Positions 30,604-40,665 of a stretch of 64,000 nt of DNA are shown here, one piece after another. Origin of the DNA: Ditylenchus dipsaci (taxonomy: Eukaryota > Nematoda > Chromadorea > Rhabditida > Anguinidae). The stretch covers positions 149,676 through 213,675 of the forward strand of contig SADC01000227.1 in assembly GCA_004194705.1 (NCBI GenBank), read 5' to 3'. Position 1 is the first letter of the stretch; each line of letters opens with the position of its first letter. The notes under the pieces are model-generated. The model was not told the DNA's origin. It saw only the letters and a program-made list of their open reading frames with translations, and made no database searches. Position numbers and translations under genes: made by a program.

Positions 30604-31103
30604 GGGTTATATTTAAAATTGGCCATAGAATACTGAATTTTGGCCATAGAATATTTAATTTTGGCCATAGATTACTGAAATTGGCCATAGATTTCTGAAA
30701 ATTGGCCATAGATTTCTGAATTTTAACCATACTCGCTCGAAATCATGTTTCAACCACTTTTTAAAATGCTCTTGAACCTTAAACATCCTGAAAAGATGTT
30801 TTAAGGTTGTCGAAGACAATTTTCCAAGAATTTTTTTTTTACGAAATTTGACTTTTTGCCCTGAGCGACCAATGGTCGGAAAAATTACAGAAATTTTTTT
30901 CTCGGAAAAGTGTCATCGACACCCTTAAAACATCTTTTCAGTATGTTTCAGGTCCAAGAGCATCTAAAAAGTGGTTGAAACATGATTTCGAGCGAGTATG
31001 GCTAAAATTCAGAAATCTATGGCCAATTTTCAGAAATCTATGGCCATTTTTTCAGTATTCTATGGCAAAATCAGTATTCTATAGCCAAAATTAAATACCA
31101 CCC
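30604..31103. mobile_element. Tandem-arm fold-back element with 9-bp duplication
   Basis: Flanked by GAAATAAAT at 30595-30603 and 31104-31112. Right terminus (reversed) GGGTGGTATTTAATTTTGGC; arms are arrays of about 21 bp (TGGCCATAGATTTCTGAAAA). The centre is a separate palindrome. The terminus resembles the right end of the MULE-bearing element at 48379-49627 (GGGTGGTACTTTATTTTAGC), suggesting MULE mobilisation. Confidence 0.75.
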
Positions 31104-31112
31104 GAAATAAAT

Positions 31113-31330
31113 TCAAATTTGACGGGGTAAATCAGTAATTTGACGGGGTAAATGAGTATTTTGCTCAAAATTCAAATTTGATGGGTAAAAAAATAATTTG
31201 ACGGGGTAAATCAGTAATTTGACGGGGTAAATGAGTATTTTGCTCAAAATTCAAATTTGATGGGGTAAAAAAATAATTTGACGGGGTAAATCAGTAATTT
31301 GACGGATAAAACAATTTGAGCTATAAAAAA
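31113..31330 (+). repeat. TTTGACGGGGTAAAT tandem repeat
   Basis: Direct repeats of AATTTGACGGGGTAAATCAG and AATGAGTATTTTGCTC in a longer, roughly 90-bp higher-order unit, present more than twice. Confidence 0.7.
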
Positions 31331-31667
31331 CTCCAGTCAGGAGTATCTCCGAATTTTGGGGAAAATTTGAAACTATGACTCATCAGAAAGCCAGTGATCT
31401 GCGCTTTCTTTTAAAGGAGGGGTGAAAGCTGTTAAGAAGATAGTCTCGACACAAAAGGATTAATCCAAGATTTGTGCTCATGAAATGTGGTTTTAGAGCC
31501 ATATTTTGTCGACACCTCGGTTTGTGATTTCAGACGAACTTGTGCATTATTAAAAGTTGGATTAGCATCATTAATATCAGAATTTTTGAATTCCTCCAAA
31601 AAACGCCCTAAAATTCCGAATGCAGTAGAAGACTAACCAACCTTTTCTAGTTTCTTTTCGGCTAAAA

Positions 31668-32122
31668 TTCATTTACGTCCTCAAAATGCTCATTTACGCC
31701 TCAAAATGCTCATTTGCGCGATCAAATCTATATATTGCCATTTTAAGTCAACTTTTCGTTAGAACTTTCTTAATATTTTTACACCAGCGCGTAGCCCTGA
31801 ATCTTGGCTTTCTAATGAGCTATCAAACTTTGCTAAATGAATTTAGAAATGCAGAGATTTAGGGGTTTTAAAAATAAACTTTCGAGAAAATTTTTCAAGA
31901 AAATTTGTCTTCCAAAACCCCTTAAATCTCTGCATTTATAAATTCATTCAGCAAAGTTTGATAGCTCATTAGAAAGCCAAGATTCAGGGCTACGCGCTGG
32001 TGTAAAAAATATGAAAACGTTCTAGCAAAAGTTGACTAAAAATGGCAATATAGATTTGAGCGCGCAAATGAGCATTTTGAGGCGTAAATGAGCATTTTGA
32101 GGCGTAAATCACTTATAGCCAT
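31668..32122. mobile_element. Tandem-arm fold-back element, unit GCTCATTTACGCCTCAAAAT
   Basis: Left array 31672-31730 and right array 32055-32112, with long complementary inner arms (ATTTAGAAATGCAGAGATTT / AAATCTCTGCATTTATAAAT). The right terminus reversed is GGCTATAAGTGATTTACGCC, sharing GGCTATAAGTG with 34939-35714. Confidence 0.7.
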
Positions 32123-32272
32123 CCTTTTCTCCCTTTTCTTTTCAACTTTGAGAGCATTTCTTGAAGGAATTTAGAAATTCTGATATTGATGATGCTAAAC
32201 CAACTTTTAATTCTGCACAAGTTTGTTCGAGACAACAAAATCGGGTTGTTGACAAACATGGCTCGCAAACCG

Positions 32273-32924
32273 ATTGTGGGACATTTCCGAGTCGCCGTTT
32301 CAGAGTCAGCCGTTTCCGAGTAGGCCGTTTCCGAGACGGCCATTTCGAGTCTATGTTTGAAATTAACCAAATCCTTTCCTGGACAAAATTTGAATAAACC
32401 TAGCAAAGATTCATTTTTCCCTTCGATGGCTGAAGTTTAAAGGAAAGTTGCACATCCCAATGCGAATATTTCGAACACTCAAGTTCGAATACAGTAGGTG
32501 CACATTTTTTTAACTCTACTTTTAGGAACTTCACTCACTTCTAGAGCCCAAAACTATCAAGCAATCAATTGCAAGCATGTCCAGCTCTGTTAAGCTGCCA
32601 GAAAATACTTTAATTCTCGGACTTCAAGCAAATGACGATCAAAATAATGGAAGGTTAAGCCCAATAATGATAAATTTTCGGACAAAAAGCAGGTTTCAGG
32701 TAGTGTTTTGGCCTGAAACTCAGCGGGATAATTGTTAAACCATGCGCTGATGGCGCTGTTGTATAGCTGACAGAATGAAGATTGTATATAAAAAATTGTA
32801 TATAAAACAAGAAAAAAGTGAACAAATGAACTAAGCTGCAAAAAAGCGCCAATTTAACGTTTTGTGCTAGGCTCGGGAATGTCCGACTCGGAAACGGCCG
32901 ACCCGGAAATGTCCCACAACGCTC
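32273..32924. repeat. Inverted arms with GGCCGTTTCCGAGTA units around two exons
   Basis: GTGGGACATTTCCGAGTCGC ... GGCCGTTTCCGAGTAGG at 32278-32345, and the inverse CTCGGAAACGGCCGACC ... GGAAATGTCCCAC at 32885-32920. Two exons of the plus-strand gene lie between the arms, the third outside. Confidence 0.6.
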
Positions 32925-33177
32925 AAACCACATTTGAAAATAAAAAATAGGGTTATCATTTCGTATCGAGACAATCTCCTTAACAGATTGCACCCCTACT
33001 TTAAGTTATAAACTACTGGATTCGATAATAGAAATTGACAGGATCTGCCCTATTGACTATCGTGTTCAGCGTGAAATTTTGCACCAAAAGGTGCTCTTAG
33101 GACAACCAGGCATTCCAGTGTTAAGTAAACATACATTAAGAATTAAGTTCAGTTTACTGGAGTCACTTCCAGTGTAA
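32404..33177 (+). CDS. Unrecognised three-exon gene (3' part)
   Basis: Exons 32404-32493, 32545-32653 and 33006-33177 join in correct phase through GTAGGT/TCTAG (51-bp intron) and GTTAAG/TTTAAG. Readable stretches are FKGKLHIPMRIFRTLKFEY, PKTIKQSIASMSSSVKLPEN, LILGLQANDD, LLDSIIEIDRICPIDYRVQR, EILHQKVLLGQPGIPVL and LLESLPV before the stop at 33175-33177. An upstream exon may lie near 32160-32220 (EFRNSDIDDAKPTFNSA) but is unproven. The 11.0-13.3 kb pseudogene is a diverged relative, and a trace of exon 3 recurs at 20805-20865. No family is recognised. Confidence 0.6.
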
Positions 33178-33534
33178 AAATGACCATTTTCACTATAATT
33201 CCCCGATATACAAAAGTTCCAAGATAATTTCGAGAGAAAAGTTCCCCTGAACCATTCTCAACCACCATAACCTGAAATTCTGAGCGATTAACCCATCGGA
33301 CTGAAATTCTGGTCCGCCCCATCGAATTTTCGCAAAAAGCTTACCCCCTTCAGTAAACCTCCAAAAACCAACTTTCAGGGGCTTCTGGCCACTCCAGGGT
33401 GGGGTTCTGAGCAATCCAAGTCGTTTTATGAAAAAAATTTGCCTCAAAATTACGAGAATTTGCTGCAAAATTACGAGAACTTGCTGCAAAATTACGAGAA
33501 TTTGCTGCAAAATTACGAAAGTCTCTAGGCACCC

Positions 33535-33770
33535 TATCCACTCTCTCCAAGCACCCTACTCACTCTTCAGGTTCGGCCATCAATTCTCCAGGTACCCCTA
33601 CCCACTTTCCAGGCCCCCTTCCCACTCTCTAGGCACCCTACCCACTCTCTAGGTACCGTACTCGCTCTCCAGGTGCTGCCCTCAACTCTCCAGGTAGCCT
33701 ACCCACTCTCCAGGTACCCCTGCTAACTTTCCAGGTACCCGCACTAACTATCACTCTCTACGGGGATCGG
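33535..33770. repeat. CACTCTCCAGGTACCCCTAC minisatellite, block 4
   Basis: CCACTCTCCAGGTACCCCTG and variants, about 10 to 12 units; same family as 21880-23000. Confidence 0.75.
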
Positions 33771-33774
33771 ACAT

Positions 33775-34180
33775 TCTTCCGTTGGACATTTTTCCGTCAA
33801 AATTGTTCGGCGCTCATTTTTTGCTGTACTTTTTTTTCTTGATCGAGAAAAATGATTCTGTTAGTACGGTTTTGTAGCTAAGATTCAGGGCTTCAAAATG
33901 AGCCATTAACAATCAATGTCTGATTGCAAAATTTTGAATAAAATGTCCAATCTGACACTAAAAAGGGAGTTGGACATTTTTCCGTCGAAATTGGAGACTC
34001 AGTATCAGACTGGGCATTTCTATCCAAAATATTGCAATTGAACGTTGATTGTTGATAGCTCATTTTGAAGCCCTGGACCTGAGCTACAAAACGGTACTAA
34101 CAAAATTTGTTTTTTCATCACAAAAAAATTACAGCCAATAAATGACCACGGAAAAATTTCGACGGAAAAATGTCCTATAC
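33775..34180. mobile_element. Fold-back element with GGACATTTTTCCGTC ends
   Basis: TTGGACATTTTTCCGTCAAA at the left and CGACGGAAAAATGTCC at the right, with ATTCAGGGCTTCAAAATGAG / CTCATTTTGAAGCCCTGGA inside. Confidence 0.6.
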
Positions 34181-34199
34181 CCCTCTCTACGTGCATTCT

Positions 34200-34790
34200 C
34201 AACAAACTTGTAGACAACAAAATAAAACACAAATAAAAAGCAGCTCAAAACAATATAAGAACAACTTTCATTTCGATACAAAACATTTCAATTCAAAAAA
34301 GGCCAAAATTTAAATTCCTTCTAAATGACATCTCCAAACTTTTTGACGGGCCCTAGATTAAACTCGTCATTTTTCGCCGATTTTTCTAAAAGGAAGATGA
34401 GATTCAGGGCTACACGGCAAATGCTGCAACAGAACTTTCTGACCCACTTAACTCCGAGATTTTAACTCTTGAACGAAAAAATCACCAATTTGCTCACTAA
34501 AACTCAAATATTAAAACCAAAAAAAATCTCAAAACCAAAATCCACAACAGCCATTCGGCTCCTGAGATTCTCAGCTTCAATTTAAAAACACCGAAAAAAC
34601 CAAAACATCAAAAGTGGACAAACAAACAGACAAAACATCTCTAATACTATATAGGAGACTGAAGTTTAAATGTTTTTAAAATGAATTTGTCTCCATACGA
34701 AGATGCCGATTTGGTCTTTTGACGTGTTTGACAGTGTCAAATTGACACGCTGTGATGGGAGTCCCATCACGGGACTTGGCAAAAACAGCC
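34200..34790. other. Repeat-unit sequence without a gene
   Basis: Relative of 21960-22200 and 23000-23530 (AACCAAAATCCA, ACTATATAGGAGA), then a short palindrome GTGATGGGAGTCCCATCAC at 34751-34769. No supported exon. Confidence 0.4.
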
Positions 34791-34874
34791 TCTAAATGAA
34801 TTTTCGATCAACAGTCTTGCTCGGAATTATGTCTAAGGTATTTGCGCGAATCTCAACCAGGGTGGTATACTCGA

Positions 34875-34938
34875 CAATTACCTCAGCCATCAGCCTCAGC
34901 CGGCTGAGGTCTGAAAATTTCTCTCAGCCATTTAGTAA
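34875..34938. repeat. CAGCCTCAGCCGGCTGAGG repeat
   Basis: A CCTCAGCCGGCTGAGG palindromic unit, repeated many times more at 36980-37175. Confidence 0.65.
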
Positions 34939-35714
34939 ATGGCTCAAAAAATTGAAAACACCCGTCAAAATATGTAAATCTCCGTCAAATTTATTTTTTA
35001 CCCCGTCAAATTCAAATTTCAAACAAAATATGTAAATCTCCCGTCAAATTATGTAAATCTCCCGTCAAATTATGTAAATCTCCCGTCAAATTATTAAATC
35101 TCCCGTCAAATTTAGATTTTTGCGTTGTTTTGCGTCGTTTTTAGTCAAAAATTTTGCGGGAATTCAAATTTTCTAGTAAGAAAATAACTTGGATTGGTCA
35201 GAATCCCGCCCCGGAATGGCCACAAACCCTGAAAGTTGGTTTTTTGGGGGTTTACTAAAGGGGTGTAAACTTTTTGCGAAAAATCGATTGAGCGGATCAG
35301 ATTTCGGGTCAGATGGGCTTAATCGCTCAGAATTCCACCCTAGACCACTCGAAACCACCATAAACCTGGAATTCTGAGCGATTTAGCCCATCTGACCCGA
35401 AATCTGATCCGCTCAATCGATTTTTAGCAAAAAGTTTACACCCCTTTAGTAAGGCTTGTGGCCATTCCGGGGTGGGATTCTGACCAATCCAAGTTATTTT
35501 ATTACTAGAAAATTTGAATTCCCGCAAAATTTTTGACTAAAAACGACGCAAACAACGCAAAATTTAAAATTGACGGGAGATTTACATAATTTGACGGGAG
35601 ATTTACATAATTTGACGGGAGATTTACATATTTTGTTTGAAATTTGAATTTGACGGGGTAAAAATAAATTTGACGGGAGATTTACATATTTTGACGGGTG
35701 TTTTCACTTATAGC
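34939..35714. mobile_element. Tandem-arm fold-back element with 8-bp duplication
   Basis: Flanked by TTTAGTAA at 34931-34938 and 35715-35722. Arms are arrays of about 21 bp (TTTGACGGGAGATTTACATA), then GACTAAAAACGACGCAA; the centre is the AATCGCTCAGAATT fold-back (35195-35490). The 8-bp duplication suggests hAT mobilisation. Confidence 0.75.
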
Positions 35715-36002
35715 CTTTAGTAATTAGGTAGTATTTAGTTAGTATTTAGTAAAAGCCATTTAGGTTTGAAAAAGTGGCTTCCATGGCGCAGTGCGTAAGT
35801 GCTCGCGTTTTTGACTGCCCTACGACTCGATACACATTATGACTCGATACAACGACTCGATACAATTACGACTCGATACAACGACTCGATACAATTACGA
35901 CTCGATACAACGACTCGATACACTTTCTCAAATTCAAACATTTATTCAACTGAAATCAAAGATTTTCTACCTGCCTGCCTTCGGCAGGCAACCTAATTCA
36001 AT

Positions 36003-36240
36003 AGGAAGCCCCTTTGGGGGTACATGGTCCGGGATAAGGGCTGCCCCTTTGGGGGTACATGGTCCGGGATAAGGGCTGACCCTTTGGGGGTACATGGTTC
36101 GGGATAAGGGCTGACTCTTTGGGGGTACATGGTTCGGGATAAGGCTGACCCTTTGGGGGTACATGATCCGGGATAAGGGCTGACCCTTTGGGGTACATGG
36201 TCCGGGATAAGGGCTGACCCTTTGGGGTACATGGTCAAAA
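36003..36240 (+). repeat. 36-bp minisatellite
   Basis: About seven copies of a unit reading TTTGGGGGTACATGGTCCGG then GATAAGGGCTGACCC. Proline-rich open frames on the other strand (YPGPCTPKG-type) are this repeat. Confidence 0.9.
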
Positions 36241-36269
36241 AGTCAACACATAGTCAAAAAGCCACGGGG

Positions 36270-36362
36270 GGTCAAACGGCCCAGGCGGTCAATCGTCCAG
36301 GCGGTCAATCGCCCAGGCGGTCAATTGTCCAGGCGGTCATTGTCCAGGCGGTCAATTGTCCT
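36270..36362 (+). repeat. 17-bp minisatellite
   Basis: About six copies of CAGGCGGTCAATCGTC with small changes. Confidence 0.85.
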
Positions 36363-36974
36363 GCTCCCAACACCAGTGAAACAAAACGAAAACAAATCAA
36401 TGAAACAAAGGAATATTAGCAGGGTTTTCAATCAGGATGTTTTCAAAAGGAGCTTCAAAAGGAGCTTTAAAAAGTGTTATCGAGTCGTTTGTATCGAGTC
36501 GTAATTGTATCGAGTCGTTGTATCGAGTCGTAATTGTATCGAGTCGTTGTATCGAGTCATAATGTGTATCGAGTCGTTGGTATACCCGCGTTTTTTGGCC
36601 CAAAATGGTGTTTTTCGGTGTTGCAGGTTCAAACCCACGTAGGGGCACACTATTTTTTTGGCTTTTTTGGCCAGTTTAGAGGTAATTTGGGTCGCTGATC
36701 CCGATTCTGGCGTCAAAAAAGTCTAATTACCTTTAAAACTGCCCAAAAAAGCCAAAAAATAAGTGTGCCCTACGTGGGTTTGAACCTGCAACACAAAAAA
36801 ACACCATTTTGGGCCAAAAACGCGAGCACTTACGCACTGCGCCATGGAAGCCACTTTTCAAACCTAAGTAGCTTTTACCCCCCCCCCTTTAAATTGTCAG
36901 AAAAACAGTGGAAATTTAAAAAAAAATTCGAAACTTTGATAAAAAAATTCAGAAAAATTTCTGTTAAAGAAGTT

Positions 36975-37175
36975 TCGAAAATTGTTCTCAGCCTTAGCCG
37001 TCAGCAATGCCCAAAAGGTTTTCTCAGCCATCAGCCTCAGCCGGCTGAGGTCTGAAAATTTCTCTCAGCCTCAGCGTCAGCCAGGCTTAAAATTTTTTCT
37101 CAGCCATCAGCCTCAGCCGGCTGATGGCTGAGTTTAACCTCAGCCGGCTGAAGTCAGCCGGCTGAGGTCACCACC
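36975..37175. repeat. CAGCCTCAGCCGGCTGAGG palindromic tandem repeat
   Basis: Five or more copies of CCTCAGCCGGCTGAGG-type palindromes separated by TCTGAAAATTTCTCTCAGCC. Confidence 0.75.
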
Positions 37176-37184
37176 CTGATCTCA

Positions 37185-37310
37185 ACCCCGAGCGCCCTGC
37201 GCCCCGAAGGGGCCCCTCGCTTGGGGTGGGGGCAGGGGGCTTGGTTGCTTGGGGTTGAGATCCGCACACCCACATACCTTAGACACAAATCACTCGAAAG
37301 TGACTCTGGA
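37185..37310. repeat. GC-hairpin dispersed repeat copy
   Basis: CCTGCGCCCCGAAGGGGC then GGCTTGGTTGCTTGGGGTTG and CACATACCTTAGACACAAAT, as at 12480-12665, immediately upstream of the peroxiredoxin region. Confidence 0.7.
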
Positions 37311-37337
37311 TTTGTGTGACTCTACCTATTTTAAGGT

Positions 37338-37590
37338 TTCGAAAGTTTCTGTGCTCTTTGGAATGCAATCACTCAAAGTGCCCGGTCCGATGTCATTCCT
37401 CTCTGCTTGCAAGTCGCTGATGCTAATACTTCTGTCAAGTTTTCCGTCCTTTGTCGAATTTCGGTTCGAATGAGGTGAACAAACTTCAGTTGCTGTGTCG
37501 ATCACCGATTGTCGAAACCAGATTTGCGGCATCGACTTCTGCTCCTTCTTTTCCTGAGAATACATCTTTGCTGAATGTGGAATTGCAGGG
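37338..37590 (+). other. Possible unassigned coding segment upstream of PRDX3
   Basis: After TATTTTAAG a frame reads FCALWNAITQSARSDVIPLC then SVKFSVLC and, with one frame change, LQLLCRSPIVETRFAAS. The composition looks coding, but the opposite strand is also open here and no splice partner was found. It may be the last exon of a gene further left or chance. Confidence 0.25.
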
Positions 37591-37592
37591 TG

Positions 37593-38496
37593 ATGACATT
37601 ATTCAGGCAATCTGCAAGGTCTTCAAAATTTTCTATTTGTAGATCTCAGCATAATTCATTGCGTCTCTATTTCCAGCGTTCGCATGCTTCTATTGGCAAG
37701 CCGGCTCCCAAGTTTGTAACAGATGCTGTTGTTGATGGTCAGTTCAAGAGGGTTTCATTGAGTGACTACGAAGGTCAATATGTGGTTCTATTCTTCTATC
37801 CATTGGACTTGTATGTGATTTAATCTCTAGTTATCTAACTAATCAGCCTAAATAATATATGTATTGCAGCACGTTTGTGTGTCCACTGAAATCATCGCCT
37901 TCTCGGATCGCATTGAAGAATTTAAGAAGCTGAATGTCTCTGTGCTGGCTGTTTCTACTGACTCAAAGTTTGCTCATCTGGAATGGATCAACAAGCCTCG
38001 CAATTCGGGTGGTCTTGGACAGCTCAATTATCCTTTGCTGGCCGATACCAACCACTCTATTAGTCGTAGTTATGGTGTGCTCAAGCATGAAGACGGCATA
38101 GCTTATCGGTGATGACTCTAAAATCTTTTTCGTTCTAAGTTGTCTTTTTAGAGGGTTGTTCATCATCGATCCGAGTGGACTTGTGCGCCAGATTACAATC
38201 AACGATCTTCCTGTGGGGCGCTCTGTGGATGAAACGCTGCGGTTGGTTCAGGTATGTCTTGATAGGTATGCTACAAACCTTAGCGGACTTTTTACGTCCT
38301 AGGCTATTCAATACGTGGAGAAAAATGGTGAGGTGTGCCCTGCTGATTGGATGCCCGGTCGTGAAGCTATCAATCCGTCGAACAGCAATAAGTACTTCAG
38401 TAAGAGTAAGTGAATGCATGCAAATTCCTCCCAGTTTATGCTTCTATGCATATTATAAAATTGTGTGGTGATGATATTGCAGCCGAAATAAATTGA
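37593..38496 (+). CDS. PRDX3: Mitochondrial-type 2-Cys peroxiredoxin
   Basis: Thiol peroxidase that reduces hydrogen peroxide, with thioredoxin as reductant in this family. Exons: 37593-37810, 37870-38108, 38152-38251, 38303-38405, 38483-38496, giving about 224 residues. The start [13 protein letters not shown] is rich in R and S, a likely mitochondrial presequence; hence PRDX3, inferred. Peroxidatic Cys lies in FTFVCPTE (about residue 77) and resolving Cys in GEVCPADW (about 198). The GGLG and C-terminal YF motifs of sensitive eukaryotic enzymes are present (NSGGLGQ, KYFSK). One base is missing near 37885 (CCACTGAA for CCAACTGAA); exon phases require it, so this is probably a sequence error. 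An AG acceptor lies 4 bases before the ATG, consistent with trans-splicing. Confidence 0.93.
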
Positions 38497-38736
38497 ATTG
38501 TGCTTTAATCTTTTTAACACTATAATTTTCACGTGTGAGATTTGAATCCATCGACTCGTAATTATTTGGTGGAACTATCATCTTCAAGGGCAATGAAATA
38601 TGCTATTCTTTCCAGTGCTTACTGCCCTATTCGCGCCAAAAATAAGATTTCGACATGAAATTCGGATTCCCAAAATAAGTGCAAATCTTATTAATAAGGA
38701 CAGATCACATCGCTGTTAAAAAGTAAAGTTCTCAAA

Positions 38737-39912
38737 GTACTCACAAAAGGTGAAGTTTGTATTCTTTTTAACACATGAACGTGAACCTGTGGCATGGAGA
38801 TATTCAGTAGGGCCAATGTCCCAGACAATCATTTGGCAGAAACGTGACTCAGGTGTCTGTAAGATGTAGTAGTTTCGTAAGTAGTTTTTTTGCTCGCGTT
38901 TTGCCTCTTTTGGCTTAGATAATACACACTCTTTGGTCGTTTCGAGGCAGAAACGTGGTCTATAGATCCTCGTGTAAAAAACGGTATTTTTACATTTTGA
39001 AACTTATCTAATAATGATCTAGGACATTGGTTATACCAGAATATTTCGTCGCCACAGGTTCCCAGGAGGTGTTAAAAGTTGATCTCTTGGAGGTCAGCCA
39101 CCGCTAAGGGACAATAAAAGTTATATGTCCGGCTTATGTATTTTTTTTATTTTCCCCTAGAGGGCATCCAAAAAATTTAACGACCGGCCGCATAATTAAA
39201 GGAAATATGGTATTCCAAATTGTGATAAAAGATTGAATAAAAACCTATAGTAGTTTTTTTCAATTAACAGTTGGAAAAATCAAAACAAACTTCATTGTCA
39301 CATTTAAAGCCGAATTTTTTGCACACTCTAACATTTTCTAAAAAAACCAGAATGCCTAGCGAAATATTGCAAATGGGTGTCTTTGTCGGAAGAATTTTGT
39401 AACTTTGTATAAAGGTATTCTTGCATCCCTAGTTTAAACTTGTCTGCAATTCGAAGCTCAACCTGGTTGCAGGAAATATAGGGTAAAATACCCAGAAAAA
39501 ACGAAACTACGCATTGTACAAAAGGAGTCCAATGGAATATGAGTTTAGTTGGCAGCTTTATTCCTCCTGAACTTAATTTACTACGGCATATATTTATCCT
39601 TGTTTCGCCAAATGACAGCTGGAAAAGCTGTTTTTAAAATGATTTGTTTGCTTTTCGGAAATATCGTTGATAGTTATTGGGACAAATAGGACAACCTTGA
39701 AAACTGTTGATTTAAAACACTATATTAGTGCACTCCTTACAGGCGCACAATTATTATGTTTTAAAATAATGTCTACTTATTGCGACACTTAAATTTTGTG
39801 GGTGCTACTACCTATACCAACGCCTGTGTACCATTTATTGAGAAACACCACCCGTGTATCAATACCTGACTACCACTGCCCAGTGGGTTGGCACTAACCC
39901 CTAAGAACAGGC
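38737..39912 (-). repeat. 1.17-kb dispersed repeat, copy B
   Basis: Inverted, nearly identical copy of 17390-18563 (for example CCTAAGAAC ... TACTTTGAGAAC ends and AGCAAACAAATCATTTT inside). It starts about 240 bases after the peroxiredoxin stop. Confidence 0.8.
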
Positions 39913-40081
39913 TCTAGGTAAATTCGCCGACAGTAATTCGCCGACACGAATTCGCCGACAGGTAAGTTCGCCGACAGTAAATTCGCCGACAGGTAAATTC
40001 GCCGACAGGTATATTCGCCGACAGGTATGTTCGCCGACAACTCTAATTTTGCGGGAATTTAAATTTTTCAGTCTGAACAAA

Positions 40082-40390
40082 CCAAACCAAGTGGTCGTCC
40101 ACTTGGAGCAATTGTTTTTTCAAACCTGTTTTCTGGACTAAATCGTGCATTCTGAAGATGGTTTGACAGTGGTAAAATGCCGCTTTCTCGAGTATTTTTT
40201 TAGTTATGCGCAATAATTGATTTCACCAAAATCAATTATTGCCCATACTCAGAAAATACCCAAGAAAACGGCATTTTACTATCATCAAATCATCTTCAGC
40301 ATGTCCGAGCTAGTCCAGAAAACAGGTTTTGGAACCCGAAAACGTGAAAAAAAAATTTTGATCCAAGTGGACGATCACTTGGTTTTAATG
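40082..40390. mobile_element. Hairpin-ended MITE (CCAAGTGG family)
   Basis: CCAAGTGGTCGTCCACTTGG at the left; GATCCAAGTGGACGATCACT and TGG at the right; arms contain GAAGATGGTTTGACAGTGGT. Confidence 0.8.
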
Positions 40391-40665
40391 GTTTAATATA
40401 CAACTTGGGTACTGCCAACAGAGTACTACATTCAGACACCGCTACTTTGAAACTACATTCTACCACCACCCAAGTACCACTCCCTAAGCACTTCCACCTG
40501 AGTACCGATACCACTTTCTTGGTACTACCACCTTCATACCTGGATACCCCACGGGATACGAAATCACTCCAAAACTGTGGTTCCTGTAGGTTTTGAAATC
40601 TTTCTATATTTCAACCTCAGTTCTACTATATTATCCATCTACCAACTAAACCAAGTAGTCGTCCA

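Larger units (their letters stand above)
30090..33515. mobile_element. Tandem-arm inverted pair, unit AATTTGCTGCAAAATTACGAG
   Basis: At 30090-30185 and 33430-33515 the unit CTGCAAAATTACGAGAATTTG is repeated in opposite orientation. Each is followed inward by the AATCGCTCAGAATTTCAGG fold-back sequence. Smaller elements and the gene at 32404-33177 lie between. It may be one element or two copies facing each other. Confidence 0.5.
35813..36587. mobile_element. Tandem-arm element, unit CGACTCGATACAATTA, 8-bp duplication
   Basis: Starts GACTGCCCTACGACTCGATA and ends CGAGTCGTTGGTATACCC, flanked by GCGTTTTT at 35805-35812 and 36588-36595. The uninterrupted SINE arm (36760-36854) shows the empty site. 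It contains the 36-bp minisatellite and a second 17-bp array. Confidence 0.8.
35774..36854. mobile_element. Head-to-head tRNA-SINE palindrome, interrupted
   Basis: The left tRNA-like arm starts GTGGCTTCCATGGCGCAGTG (A-box-like) at 35774 and resumes at 36597 with GCAGGTTCAAACCCACG (B box). The right arm, inverted and uninterrupted, is 36760-36854. The centre (GGTAATTTGGGTCGCTGATC, GGCGTCAAAAAAGTCTAATT) matches the element at 10473-10816. The left arm is split by the insertion 35813-36587. Confidence 0.8.

Noticed and set aside
35967..36238. Proline-rich open frames (YPGPCTPKG repeats)
   Set aside because: Translation of the 36-bp minisatellite; no start context, splice sites or codon signal.
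35818..36570. Possible CRISPR-like array
   Set aside because: Eukaryotic context; spacers are themselves repeats and the two arrays are inverted arms of a transposon.
37326..37565. Minus-strand open frame opposite the peroxiredoxin 5' region
   Set aside because: Overlaps an equally open plus-strand frame; no splice partner or recognisable domain.
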